From contig NZ_CP076457.1 in assembly GCF_018866325.1 (NCBI RefSeq), positions 7,351,001 to 7,415,000 on the forward strand: a DNA stretch of 64,000 nt. The letters run 5' to 3'. The translations under genes were made by a program, and so were the position numbers. The notes beneath the pieces are model-generated. The model was not told the origin of the DNA and did no database searches. It worked only from the letters and a program-made list of their open reading frames with translations. How positions within the stretch are numbered: the first letter of the stretch is position 1; each line of letters opens with the position of its first letter. This stretch comes from Streptomyces sp. YPW6. GTDB lineage: Bacteria; Actinomycetota; Actinomycetes; Streptomycetales; Streptomycetaceae. Below, piece after piece: positions 52,023-60,492 of this stretch.

Positions 52023-52349
52023 ATGCCTGCCATGCCGAGCGGAATCCCGGCCTGCCCGGACATCAGCCGCCGACACCGCCTCGCCGCCCAACTCGCCGAC
52101 ATGATCCCGGGCGCAGCCGCCATCCGGGTCAGCCTCACCGACCCGGCGCAGGTGTGGCCCCACCCGCACACGATCGTGCAGGACGAGGCCGGTCGGTCGA
52201 TGGAGCTGGGCCGGACGACATCCAGGGTCGCCGCCCGCTGGATCATGAGGGTCTGGCCGGACGAGGACTGGACCTGCCCGCACACCTTCCGCCTCGCCGA
52301 CGTCACCCTCACCCGCAGCGACTCGATCGCCGCCGAGCGGGTCCGCTGA
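52023..52349 (+). CDS. hypothetical plasmid-type protein
   Basis: 108 residues. A short helical start (SRRHRLAAQLADMIPGAAAI) and a beta-rich middle end with WPDEDWTCPHTFRLADVTLTRSDSIA. It has good codon bias; ATG 52023 has ACGGAG upstream. The stop is 1 bp before the replisome-organizer gene, so they are coupled. No function recognised. Confidence 0.65.
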   Translation: MPAMPSGIPACPDISRRHRLAAQLADMIPGAAAIRVSLTDPAQVWPHPHTIVQDEAGRSMELGRTTSRVAARWIMRVWPDEDWTCPHTFRLADVTLTRSDSIAAERVR

Positions 52350-52350
52350 C

Positions 52351-53370
52351 ATGCCCAGGATCCGAACCATCAAGCCGGAGGCGTTCACCTCCGAGTCACT
52401 CGCCGAAGTGACCGTGACGGCCGAGCGGACCTTCTTCGGCATGCTCACCCAGGCCGACGACCACGGTCGCCACCGGGACAACGCCGCGATCATCGCAGGG
52501 CTCCTCTGGCCCTTGCGCGCCGAGCACACCTCGGTCCACGTCGAAGACGACCTTCACCAGCTCGCGAACGCCGGACTGATCTGCCGGTACACCGGATGCG
52601 ACGGCCGCCGCTACCTCCACATCGTGACCTGGTCCGAGCACCAGAAGATCGACAAGGCGAGCCAGTCGCGCCTGCCCTCGTGCCCGCAGCACCAGGCTGC
52701 CGACCGGTGCGCACCGTGCAAGGGCTCCTGCACCCGGCGGACCGAGGGCTCGCACACGGCTCCCCGAGGACTCTCCGAGACCTCCGGGAGGTCTCCCCGA
52801 GCCCTCGATCTGCCTGCCGTACCCGCCTCCCAGACGTCGGGCCACGCAGACGAGTCCGTCGCCGACCGGGAGGAGGCTGCCGGCGGCGCGATCGGCACAG
52901 CGGGGCGAGCTGATGCTAAGAGTGCAGGTCAGACGGGATTCTCCGAGGACTCCCCGAACCTTGCCCGAAGCCTCTCCGAAGGCTCGGCGCCTGGATCTAG
53001 GATCTTGGATCCTGGATCTCTTGTCCCTACGGGGCGCACAGCGCCCGCACCCAGCGTCTCCGCCAAGGACCTCGTCGGCGAGTACGTCGCCGGGTGCGAC
53101 CAGCGCCCCCCGAACGACGTGATCGGACACCTCGGGCGGATCACCAAGAAGCTCCTTGACGAGGGCATCGCTCCGGGACACATCCGGGCCGGGCTGGCGA
53201 ACTTCGCGGCCAACCCGAGGCACCCGAGCGTGCTGACCAGCATGGTCAACGAGGCAATGAACGCTCGCCCCGGCGGCTTGGCGCGGCCGGGAATCCGGCC
53301 TAACGTGCCCGCTCACCAGGCGTGGACCAACCCGGCCAACGCTTCCGCCGCCTACGCCGAGGAGCTGTGA
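52351..53370 (+). CDS. replisome organizer/replication initiator-like protein
   Basis: 339 residues. The N-terminal ~100 residues (RIRTIKPEAFTSESLAEVTVTAERTFFGML, CDGRRYLHIVTWSEHQKID) match phage/plasmid replisome-organizer winged-helix proteins. A long low-complexity linker (residues ~105-225) and a C-terminal helical domain (VIGHLGRITKKLLDEGIAPGHIRAGLANFAANPRHPS) follow. The layout parallels lambda O, and the next gene encodes a DnaC-like loader, like lambda P. Tandem repeats inside the linker-coding DNA suggest an internal origin. Confidence 0.72.
   Translation: MPRIRTIKPEAFTSESLAEVTVTAERTFFGMLTQADDHGRHRDNAAIIAGLLWPLRAEHTSVHVEDDLHQLANAGLICRYTGCDGRRYLHIVTWSEHQKIDKASQSRLPSCPQHQAADRCAPCKGSCTRRTEGSHTAPRGLSETSGRSPRALDLPAVPASQTSGHADESVADREEAAGGAIGTAGRADAKSAGQTGFSEDSPNLARSLSEGSAPGSRILDPGSLVPTGRTAPAPSVSAKDLVGEYVAGCDQRPPNDVIGHLGRITKKLLDEGIAPGHIRAGLANFAANPRHPSVLTSMVNEAMNARPGGLARPGIRPNVPAHQAWTNPANASAAYAEEL
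52777..52795. repeat. 19-bp palindrome in initiator gene
   Basis: GAGACCTCC and GGAGGTCTC flank a single G. It lies in the same linker-coding section as the heptamer repeats at 52993-53020, amid several CTCCGAG-like words, and adds to the case for an origin or a regulatory site here. Confidence 0.5.
52993..53020 (+). repeat. four tandem heptamers GGATCNN (iteron-like)
   Basis: The copies are GGATCTA, GGATCTT, GGATCCT and GGATCTC without gaps. They fall in the part of the initiator gene that encodes the flexible linker. Local AT content is higher than in the surroundings. Such spacing (7 bp) is shorter than in classical iterons, so the role is uncertain. Confidence 0.6.
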
Positions 53371-54077
53371 TGCACACCCATCACCGCGAACCCCAGCTCC
53401 TGGGCAACGAAGGCACCCTGGAGCGCATGGCCCGGATCCTGGCCGCCCGCAACATCGACCCGGCCGCCGCCGCCGCGCTCCCCGACGACCCCGAGCCGTT
53501 CTCCCCGCTCGACGCCCTCCTGGCCGGGATGCCCCCGCGCTACCAGACGGCTGCCGCCGACCACCCGATGGTCCTGGACTGGGTCGGGAAGGTGACCGAG
53601 GCGGCCGTCGCCCCCAGCCGGGGAGCCCGGCGGCAAGTCACCACCGGGCCCAGCCTCCTGATGGCCGGAGTCGTCGGCGCGGGCAAGACGCATCAGGCGT
53701 ACGGCGCGGTCCGAGCGCTGGTGCGGAACGGGGTCGGCGTGCGCTGGCGCGCGAGCACCGCTGCCGACCTGTACGCCGATCTCCGCCCCCGGCCCGGGGT
53801 GGACAGTGAGCGGGAGCTGGCGGCCGTCAGCCGGTGCCCGCTGCTGATCATCGATGACCTCGGCGCGGCCAAGGCGAGCGAGTGGGTCGAGGAGATCACG
53901 TACCGGCTGATCAACCGCCGGTACAACCTCATGCTCCCGACCTTGATCACCACCAACCTGGCGATCAAGGACCTCCGCTCCTACCTCGGTGACCGCGTTG
54001 CCTCCCGACTCGCGGAGATGACCACCCGGGTCGAGTTCGAGCCGCTCGACCGCAGACGCTACCGCGCAGCAGCCTGA
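53370..54077 (+). CDS. DnaC/IstB-like AAA+ ATPase (helicase loader)
   Basis: 235 residues. Walker A is MAGVVGAGKTHQAYG, Walker B CPLLIIDDLGAAK, and LPTLITTNLAIKDL is sensor 1. The arginine finger region is DRVASRLAEMTTRVEF. This is the DnaC/DnaI loader pattern. The ATG overlaps the initiator stop (TGATG). It loads the replicative helicase onto the element origin, working with the organizer protein. Confidence 0.87.
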   Translation: MHTHHREPQLLGNEGTLERMARILAARNIDPAAAAALPDDPEPFSPLDALLAGMPPRYQTAAADHPMVLDWVGKVTEAAVAPSRGARRQVTTGPSLLMAGVVGAGKTHQAYGAVRALVRNGVGVRWRASTAADLYADLRPRPGVDSERELAAVSRCPLLIIDDLGAAKASEWVEEITYRLINRRYNLMLPTLITTNLAIKDLRSYLGDRVASRLAEMTTRVEFEPLDRRRYRAAA

Positions 54078-54196
54078 CCTGCCGCAGGTCACCACGTCCG
54101 GGCCGCGCCCCTCTGCGCGCCGCCACGAGCAACTTCACGACCAGCGCACCTCTCCGCCGACGCCCCTGCGCGCGGAGAGCGATCGGAGCAACCCGC

Positions 54197-54763
54197 ATGA
54201 CCAGCACGACGAACAGCCCTGTCCACCACCGTCAGCTCGGCGACCAGACCTGGCAGGCCGACGCCGTCTGCCAGAGCACCGAGTACAACCCGGTGGACCC
54301 CGAAGTCTTCTTCCCCGAGCCCGACGAGACCGCCAAGATCGCCACGGCCAAGGCCCTGTGCGGCCAGTGCCCGGTCCGCCGAACCTGCCTGGACGCCGCT
54401 CTCGAAGGAGGTGACACCGAGGGGATCCGAGGCGGCCTGACGGAGGAGGAGCGCGGGCCGCTGCACGAGAAGCTCCCCAGCCGCCTCGACTACAGCCGCG
54501 TCAACGCCACCATCGCCGGGCGCGACGTGCACCTCACCCATACCGAGCGCCGCGCGGTCGAGCACGCTGCCTACCGCCACGGGGTGAGCGAGCAGCGCCT
54601 GGCCTGGCTTCTGAAGGTCACCGAGGAGCACGCCAAGAAGCGATACCGCGAGATCCGCCGGGCCGAGCGCAACCGAACTCTGAACCAGCCCAAGGAGACC
54701 GCCCTGCCACCCGCGGTCGACGGTGAGCACCCGGTCCGCGACGACTTCGGGACGGCGGCATGA
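54197..54763 (+). CDS. WhiB-family transcriptional regulator
   Basis: 188 residues. Four cysteines form the Fe-S site (ADAVCQ, then KALCGQCPVRRTCLD), followed by the GIRGGLTEEERG turn typical of WhiB proteins. A long C-terminal helical basic region (TEEHAKKRYREIRRAERNRTL) resembles sigma-type HTH helices. It is plasmid- or phage-type WhiB, common in actinomycete mobile elements. The DUF2637 gene overlaps its stop (ATGA). Confidence 0.9.
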   Translation: MTSTTNSPVHHRQLGDQTWQADAVCQSTEYNPVDPEVFFPEPDETAKIATAKALCGQCPVRRTCLDAALEGGDTEGIRGGLTEEERGPLHEKLPSRLDYSRVNATIAGRDVHLTHTERRAVEHAAYRHGVSEQRLAWLLKVTEEHAKKRYREIRRAERNRTLNQPKETALPPAVDGEHPVRDDFGTAA

Positions 54764-55821
54764 CCACTACGAGCACACCGAAGACGGCGCACATATCCGC
54801 CTGGGACCGCGCGGTGGTCATCGCCCTGGGTGGCGCGGGATGCGCGCTGTCGTACGACGCCCTCCAGCAGATGGCCGTCGCCATCCATGTCCGGGGCCTG
54901 TTGACCTTCGTCTTCCCGTTGGTGATCGACGGGTTCATCGCCTACGGCGTCCGCGCGCTCCTGGTCCTGCGCGATGCCCCGCTGCGCGCCCGGCTCTACG
55001 TCTGGACGCTCGTCGGCACGGCCACCGCCGCCAGCATCTGGGCCAACGCGCTCCACGCGGTGCGGATCAACCAGGACGCGGTCGCCGGCACCGGCCTCCG
55101 GCTCGGGGACACCGTGGTCGCGGTGCTGTCCACCATCGCCCCGCTGGCCCTGGCCGGAGCCGTCCACCTCTACATCCTCATCGCCCGGGGGCCGGTCAAG
55201 GACAGTGATCGCGAGGACCTCGGTCAGGCCGGTCACCTCGGTCAGGCCAACCGGAGCGACGGCGCAGAGGTCACCCGGACCGACCGGGTCGGTCAGCAGC
55301 CGGAGGCCGGTCAGCCGGTCACCGCCCGGACCGACCGGCAGCCGCTCTCCCTGGACAAGCCGGTCTCTGCCCCCCGGTCGCTGAGCGGGGGCAGGGCTTC
55401 GGCGGACAGCAGCGCCCCGGTCACCGGTGACCGGAGTCAGCGGCACGAGGCCGCTGACCTGCCCGGACAGCCGGACACCGCGCGCCCGGTCACTGACCGC
55501 CCCGACGACACCACCTCGGCGACCGGCGACGAGGACAGCCGGGGGGCGGCCACCGTCCTGCCGGTCACTCCGTCGGTCACCGCCCCGTCGGTCACTGACC
55601 GGCAGGCCCGGACAGCCGGTGACCGGCGATCCGACCAGGACACCGAGGAGCTACTGAAGATCGCTCGGTCAGCGGTCAGGGCCGAGGGCAAACTGACCCG
55701 CAAGGTGGTCGGACAGGCAATCCGAGACCGGCAGATGACGCTCTCCAGCGACACCCTGACCACCCTGATGGCCCAGCTCCGCAAGCAGAACGGACAGCCG
55801 GTCAGCTCCGCCCGAACCTGA
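54760..55821 (+). CDS. DUF2637 membrane protein with disordered tail
   Basis: 353 residues. The first ~150 residues contain four membrane helices (LLTFVFPLVIDGFIAYGVRALLVL, APLALAGAVHLYILIARG), the DUF2637 pattern found in actinomycete conjugative and integrative elements beside spread (Spd) genes. Residues ~150-300 are a low-complexity hydrophilic segment encoded by DNA packed with CGGTCA motifs. The end forms a winged-helix-like unit (ELLKIARSAVRAEGKLTRKVVGQAIRDRQM). Confidence 0.8.
   Translation: MTTTSTPKTAHISAWDRAVVIALGGAGCALSYDALQQMAVAIHVRGLLTFVFPLVIDGFIAYGVRALLVLRDAPLRARLYVWTLVGTATAASIWANALHAVRINQDAVAGTGLRLGDTVVAVLSTIAPLALAGAVHLYILIARGPVKDSDREDLGQAGHLGQANRSDGAEVTRTDRVGQQPEAGQPVTARTDRQPLSLDKPVSAPRSLSGGRASADSSAPVTGDRSQRHEAADLPGQPDTARPVTDRPDDTTSATGDEDSRGAATVLPVTPSVTAPSVTDRQARTAGDRRSDQDTEELLKIARSAVRAEGKLTRKVVGQAIRDRQMTLSSDTLTTLMAQLRKQNGQPVSSART
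55190..55815 (+). repeat. cluster of about 15 CGGTCA motifs
   Basis: About 15 copies of CGGTCA occur in 620 bp on the plus strand and about four on the minus. They are read in all three codon phases: GTC in PVK, GGT-CAG in LGQA and CGG-TCA in RS. Amino-acid sequence alone would not hold one DNA word in three frames, so this looks like a DNA-level site array, of the kind recognised by TraB/FtsK-type translocases. Confidence 0.55.
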
Positions 55822-55923
55822 TCGGACACCACGGAGCGGGTGACCGAGCAGGTCGCCCCTGCAGGTCACCCGCTCCGCACACCCACCCCACCTTTCTCCC
55901 CGAGCAGAAGCGGAGTGCACCCG

Positions 55924-56148
55924 ATGCGCATTCACCCGGCCACGCCCGCCGAAGTCGACTCCTGGCTGACCGTCCTGCACCAGCGCGGCCACCTCCACCG
56001 CGCCCAGTCCGGCCCCGACACCTCCTGGATCGTGCAGCGTGAGCAGCATGACCGGCCCTGGACCCTCCACCACCCGGTCCTGGCCATGGACTGGATCGAG
56101 GATCTCGTCCGCGAAATCCAGCAGCAGGACCCGGAGACGAGCCGGTGA
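55924..56148 (+). CDS. small hypothetical protein of the mobilization operon
   Basis: A 74-residue acidic/histidine-rich protein (MRIHPATPAEVDSWLTVLHQ, HDRPWTLHHPVLAMDWIEDL). GAAGCGGAG precedes it. Its stop overlaps the mobC GTG (GTGA). No family recognised; its position suggests a role in plasmid transfer or copy control. Confidence 0.6.
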   Translation: MRIHPATPAEVDSWLTVLHQRGHLHRAQSGPDTSWIVQREQHDRPWTLHHPVLAMDWIEDLVREIQQQDPETSR

Positions 56149-56810
56149 ACACCAACGACCCGGCGGTGGTCACCGCCGGACAGCAGCGTGACCCCACCAC
56201 GGCTCCTGGCGGAGCAAGCTATCGCGTACGACGGTCCTACGGCCCGTCGTACGCACTTGCCCCCGCCCAGAGGGGCGGGGGAAGCCCGGCTGGTCCCCGA
56301 GCGAGGGCGCACGGGGACCAGCCGGGCAACCGGCACCAGGGGGCGCCGGTCACGGGGGAAGAAGCCGAGTGCGGTGACCAGCGTGCGCTGCCGAGCCCGA
56401 GCACGCCCGCCTTCCCCGACCGTAAACCGCGCCGCCGCACCCGCAACGCCAGCGAGCGCACCCGTAAGACGACGACCCGCCTCTCCGACACCGAGAAAGC
56501 CGAGATCGCCGCCGCTGCCACGCAGCGCGGCATCACCGTCGCCCGCTTCCTCGCTGGTGCCGGCCTCGCCGCCGCCCGCGGTTCGACCGCCCTGCACACC
56601 AACGAACGCTGGGACACGGCCATAGACGAACTCGCGTCCCTACGAACGGCCTTGGCCCGGATCGGCAACAACATCAACCAGATCGCCTACGTCCTCAATG
56701 CCGGCGGGCAGCCCCGCCCCGGCGAACTCGACCACGCGCTGAGCACACTCCTTCGACTCCTCGCTCGCGTCGACGACGCGGCGAACAACTTGGTGAACAG
56801 GCGGCTGTGA
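56145..56810 (+). CDS. mobC: MobC-family relaxosome accessory protein
   Basis: 221 residues. An N-terminal low-complexity ~95 residues precede the MobC core: RLSDTEKAEIAAAATQRGITVARFL (ribbon-helix-helix-like) and the signature LARIGNNINQIAYVLNAGG. MobC binds oriT and helps the relaxase nick. The relaxase start overlaps its stop. The oriT should lie nearby, probably upstream in 55820-56150, but I could not define a nic site. Confidence 0.88.
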   Translation: MNTNDPAVVTAGQQRDPTTAPGGASYRVRRSYGPSYALAPAQRGGGSPAGPRARAHGDQPGNRHQGAPVTGEEAECGDQRALPSPSTPAFPDRKPRRRTRNASERTRKTTTRLSDTEKAEIAAAATQRGITVARFLAGAGLAAARGSTALHTNERWDTAIDELASLRTALARIGNNINQIAYVLNAGGQPRPGELDHALSTLLRLLARVDDAANNLVNRRL

Positions 56811-58582
56811 TGGTTCCCGACATCGGACGCGGCTCCCGGACCCACGGTCTGCTCGTCTACCTGTACGGCCCCGGGCGACGGGAGGAGCACACCGACGCTC
56901 ACCTCGTCGGCTCGTGGGACGGCTTCGCCCCGGACCCCGGCCGCGACACCAGCCCCGATCCCGATCCGAAGATCACCCTCGCCCGGCTCACCGCCGCCTT
57001 GGACCTGCGGGTCAAGCAGGCCGGAGACCGAGCGCCCGCCAAGCACGTCTGGCACTGCTCGGTCCGCACGGCCCCCGGGGACCGGCGGTTCTCCGACGAG
57101 GAGTGGAACGCCGTCGCCCAGCGCATCGTCCACGCCACCGGCATCGCACCGGACGGGGATCCCGACGGCTGCCGGTGGATCGCCGTACGCCACGCGGCAG
57201 ATCACATCCACATCGTCGCCACCCTCGTCCGAGGAGACCTGCGCAACCCACGCCTGAACTACGACTTCAATAAGGCCCAGGCCGAATGCCGCCGCATCGA
57301 AAAAGAGATGGGCCTGCGCCGCCTCAACGCCGGAGACGGCACCGCAGCGAAGAACCCCACCAGCGCCGAGAAGTTCAAAGCCGAACGCACCGGCCGCCCC
57401 GAAACCGCCCGGGAAACGCTCCGCGAAGCCGTACGCCGGGCCCTCGCCGGAGCTGAAGACGAGAAGGAGTTCTTCACCCGTCTCCACGAGGCCGGCCTAC
57501 GGGTGAAAGTGCGCCACGCCCCATCCGGTGACGCGCTCGGCTACAACGTCGCCCTGCCCGGCGACCGCAACCGCGACGCCGAACCGGTCTGGTACCCCGG
57601 CTCCAAACTTTCCCCCGACCTGTCCCTCCCCAAGATCCGCCGCAGGCTGGCCGACGGCACCGTCGAACACACGGCGACCCCGGCCTCGGGCGGACGAGCG
57701 GACTCGTCCCCACCTGCCCGAGAACGACGCAGCGCCACCGCCATCGCCGAACGTGCCACCGTCCTCCTCGACCAGGGTGACGACGGAGCAGCCGCCGCCC
57801 AGCTCGTCGGCGTCGGAGAACTTCTCGACGCCGTCGCACAGACCTCACCGGCCGCGACCCGCACCGAGCTGGCTGCCGCCGCCCGAACCTTCGAACGGGC
57901 GACCCGCAGCCACGTCCAGACGGAACGCGCCGACACTCGAGCACTTCGCTCCGCCGCACGAGGAATCATCCGGGCCGGCGGCGCGCTCGGCCGGGGCGAG
58001 GACGGCGGCACCACCGCCATGCTCCTCTCCACCCTCGTCCTGGTCACCCTCGCCGCCGCCCACTGGCACTCCGCCCGGGGACATGCCCAGCAGGCCCACG
58101 CCTCCCGGCAGACTGCCGAGCACCTGCGCACCGCCTATCGACAGGCCGCCACCACCCCGATGCGAACACTGCACGAGCAGGGCCGCGCCCTCCCCGACGC
58201 CCAACGGCGGGCGTACGAGACCACCATTCGCGCCGCCCTACCGAACCATGGCGTACGAGAGGACGGTGTACCGGCGAAAGCCGACGCCCTGGCTGCCACC
58301 CTCGCCCAGGCCGAGCAGGCAGGCCACGACCCCGAAGCTCTCCTTCGTCAGGCCATCGACATGCGCGAACTCGACACCGCCACAGACGTCAATGACGTCC
58401 TGGTCTGGCGCCTGCGCCGCATCGCTCAGCTCCCCGCCCACCCGGGCGTAACTCCCCGCCGCCCGAAAGACAGCACCAGCAACCCGAAATCCTCGGCCAA
58501 CCGCACCAGCAACCGAACGACACCCGCGATCGGAGTTCGTCCCGTCGCCCCCACTCCACGAAACCGCCCACCACGCCGCTGA
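56810..58582 (+). CDS. MobP-type relaxase
   Basis: 590 residues. The N-terminal RGSRTHGLLVYLYGPGRREEHTDAHLV holds candidate nicking tyrosines, and RHAADHIHIVATLV is the HxH metal triad of relaxases (motif III). The C-terminal half is helical, with one membrane-like segment (TAMLLSTLVLVTLAAAH). It nicks oriT and leads the strand into a recipient. ATG 56810 overlaps the mobC stop; GTG 56807 is an alternative. No T4SS or TraB gene is in the window, so transfer needs a helper or genes outside. Confidence 0.9.
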   Translation: MVPDIGRGSRTHGLLVYLYGPGRREEHTDAHLVGSWDGFAPDPGRDTSPDPDPKITLARLTAALDLRVKQAGDRAPAKHVWHCSVRTAPGDRRFSDEEWNAVAQRIVHATGIAPDGDPDGCRWIAVRHAADHIHIVATLVRGDLRNPRLNYDFNKAQAECRRIEKEMGLRRLNAGDGTAAKNPTSAEKFKAERTGRPETARETLREAVRRALAGAEDEKEFFTRLHEAGLRVKVRHAPSGDALGYNVALPGDRNRDAEPVWYPGSKLSPDLSLPKIRRRLADGTVEHTATPASGGRADSSPPARERRSATAIAERATVLLDQGDDGAAAAQLVGVGELLDAVAQTSPAATRTELAAAARTFERATRSHVQTERADTRALRSAARGIIRAGGALGRGEDGGTTAMLLSTLVLVTLAAAHWHSARGHAQQAHASRQTAEHLRTAYRQAATTPMRTLHEQGRALPDAQRRAYETTIRAALPNHGVREDGVPAKADALAATLAQAEQAGHDPEALLRQAIDMRELDTATDVNDVLVWRLRRIAQLPAHPGVTPRRPKDSTSNPKSSANRTSNRTTPAIGVRPVAPTPRNRPPRR

Positions 58583-58697
58583 CGAAGATCCGGCGGGCTG
58601 GCCATCGTCCCGCCGGACTCCGAGAAGTCCCTGGACAACCGGTTCCACCGGCTGTTACGGATGGAAACAGAAGGACCTCGAACGGGAGATGACGCTC

Positions 58698-59093
58698 GTG
58701 CTCAGAACCACCGACCGCCCCGCGGAGTCGACACCCGCGCAGCCGGTTCTCCCCGCCGGCACCGATCCCCTGCTGCAACTCGCATACGAGACGCAGCCGC
58801 CCAGCGGCCCCGGCGCGACGCGCTGCCTCAGCCACCCTCGCGAACTCGCCCTTCGCGGGATCCCGGTATCGTGCACTGCCTGCCGCGCCCGGCGCGACTG
58901 GCTGCTCATCAACCACGGGCGCAACGTCTGGGTCTGCTGCCGCTGCAGCAACCAGTGGCTCGAACCCGAGATCAGCCGCGCCGACTTCGACGCCCTGATC
59001 GCGATCCCGGACGGAACGATCTACCCCAGCGTCGAGCAGGGCCTGGCCGCCTTGGGGTTCGACGGGGCCTTCGCCGGCACGTACCTCGACTAG
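58698..59093 (+). CDS. hypothetical protein with zinc-ribbon-like cysteines
   Basis: 131 residues. Two CxxC pairs (SCTACRARRDW and VCCRCSNQWLE) suggest a small zinc ribbon. The remaining C-terminal part is acidic (DFDALIAIPDGTIYPSVEQGL). GGGAG lies 8 bases before GTG 58698; the ATG at 58689 is too close to it. It ends the mobilization operon, just before the strong terminator. Function unknown. Confidence 0.65.
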   Translation: MLRTTDRPAESTPAQPVLPAGTDPLLQLAYETQPPSGPGATRCLSHPRELALRGIPVSCTACRARRDWLLINHGRNVWVCCRCSNQWLEPEISRADFDALIAIPDGTIYPSVEQGLAALGFDGAFAGTYLD

Positions 59094-59110
59094 GCGAGCG
59101 CGAGCGCATA

Positions 59111-59150
59111 ACGAGAAGGGGCGACACCGACGGGTGTCGCCCCTTCTCGT
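59111..59150. terminator. strong terminator with perfect 18-bp stem
   Basis: Arms ACGAGAAGGGGCGACACC (59111-59128) and exact complement (59133-59150) enclose a GACG loop. It closes the mobilization operon from the left and the convergent small gene from the right. Confidence 0.9.
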
Positions 59151-59159
59151 CATAACTGG

Positions 59160-59339
59160 TCAGCTGTCGATTCCGTCTCTCGGTAGCTGACCCCGGAAGC
59201 TGCAGCCAGGGCACTCGTCCTCGCCCTGAATGTGGCCCTCGTACCAGCCATGGACAGCGGCATGCAGAATCGCATCCTCCACCGAGGCTTCACCGCTTCT
59301 GACCGACGCGATGGCGTTGCCGACGACCAGTCGGAGCAC
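59160..59339 (-). CDS. small protein, possibly frame-damaged at the 5' end
   Basis: The minus-strand frame reads VLRLVVGNAIASVRSGEASVEDAILHAAVHGWYEGHIQGEDECPGCSF, with a CPGC pair and coding bias. The protein-like reading continues upstream of the GTG at 59339 (HDRLTHAIAPFPSPDSA) but lacks a start in frame. The nearest ATG, in another frame with AGGG upstream, would join it if one base were added near 59388. It is either a 59-residue protein or a frameshifted gene. Confidence 0.4.
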   Translation of the reverse strand: MLRLVVGNAIASVRSGEASVEDAILHAAVHGWYEGHIQGEDECPGCSFRGQLPRDGIDS

Positions 59340-59568
59340 GGCGCTGTCCGGTGAGGGGAAGGGGGCGATGGCATGGGTGAGGCGGTCATGCCCTGAGCCT
59401 AGAGGCCCACCCTGCCCCTATTCAGAGGAACCGGCGTTCGAGCGAAGCTCGCCGGAACTGGTCAAGCGTGTCAAGGGACAGTAGGAGTTCCCCGCTCGCG
59501 GACAGTTGATCTCCCCACTGGCGGACGTTGAAAGTCCCCGGTGGACAGTTGATCTCCCCGCTTGGGGG

Positions 59569-60402
59569 TCAGCCGAGCGGGACGACGCCTCGTCCGGTGG
59601 TCGCCTCGGCGAGGCGGTGGCTGTCGCCCTGCGTGACGACGACATGGGCGTGATGCAGGAGCCGGTCGACGGTCGCAGTGGCGGGGGTCTTGGGCATGAT
59701 CTCGTCGAATCCAGAAGGGTGAAGGTTGCTGCTGACCGCCAGACTCCGCCGCTCGTAGGCCGCATCGACCAGACGGTAGAAGCCCTCGGCGGCGTCCGGC
59801 GAGACGGGCACGAGCCCGATGTCGTCAACGATGATCAAATCGGTTCGGGTGATCCGGGAGATCGCCTTCGAGACGGAATCATCGACGCGATGACGGCGGA
59901 TCAGGGCCCCGAGGTCCTCGATGGTGAACCAGGCGACCGTCATCCCGGCGTCGACCGCCAACTGGCCGAGCGCCTCGCTGAAGTGCGACTTCCCGGTCCC
60001 GGAGGGGCCAACGACACAGAGGTTCTCGCGCCGCCCGACCCACTCCAGGGTCCGCAGCGCGGACTGCGTCGGGATCGGAATCGAGGACGCCTCCTCGTAC
60101 CAGATGTGGAAGGTCTTGCCGGTCGGGAAGGCCGCGCGGGTGCGACGGGTGCGGAGGTTGGCTGCGTCGCGGCCAGCCGCTTCCTCTGCGAGCAGGGCCC
60201 GCACGATCTCGGCGGGATCCCAGCGTTGGGCCTTCGCGGTCGGGACGATCTCGGCCATCGCCCGGCGAATGTGCGGCAGCTTCAGCCGTCGAGTCAGGGC
60301 GATCGCCTCGTCGAACGCGGCGCCGGACGTCGCGGCGACCGCGGAGGCCGGTGCTTGCATCCGTGGCCGCGTCGCGGCCGGTTGGGCGGGACTGTCGTTC
60401 AT
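59569..60402 (-). CDS. istB: IS21 helper ATPase IstB
   Basis: A 277-residue AAA+ protein. Walker A GPSGTGKSHFSEALG, Walker B DLIIVDDIGLVPV and SLAVSSNLHPSGFDEI are IstB signatures. It is intact. It promotes target selection for the IstA transposase. Unlike most IS21 elements, istB does not overlap istA: 360 bp lie between them, containing an opposite-strand gene. Confidence 0.92.
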   Translation of the reverse strand: MNDSPAQPAATRPRMQAPASAVAATSGAAFDEAIALTRRLKLPHIRRAMAEIVPTAKAQRWDPAEIVRALLAEEAAGRDAANLRTRRTRAAFPTGKTFHIWYEEASSIPIPTQSALRTLEWVGRRENLCVVGPSGTGKSHFSEALGQLAVDAGMTVAWFTIEDLGALIRRHRVDDSVSKAISRITRTDLIIVDDIGLVPVSPDAAEGFYRLVDAAYERRSLAVSSNLHPSGFDEIMPKTPATATVDRLLHHAHVVVTQGDSHRLAEATTGRGVVPLG

Positions 60403-60492
60403 GAAACGGTGCTCTTTCCAGGTCGGGGCCGACGCGCGCTGCCCGTCGGCCGAGGTGGTGGTGCTGTCGTGGGGGTCGGATAGGTTGCCCGG

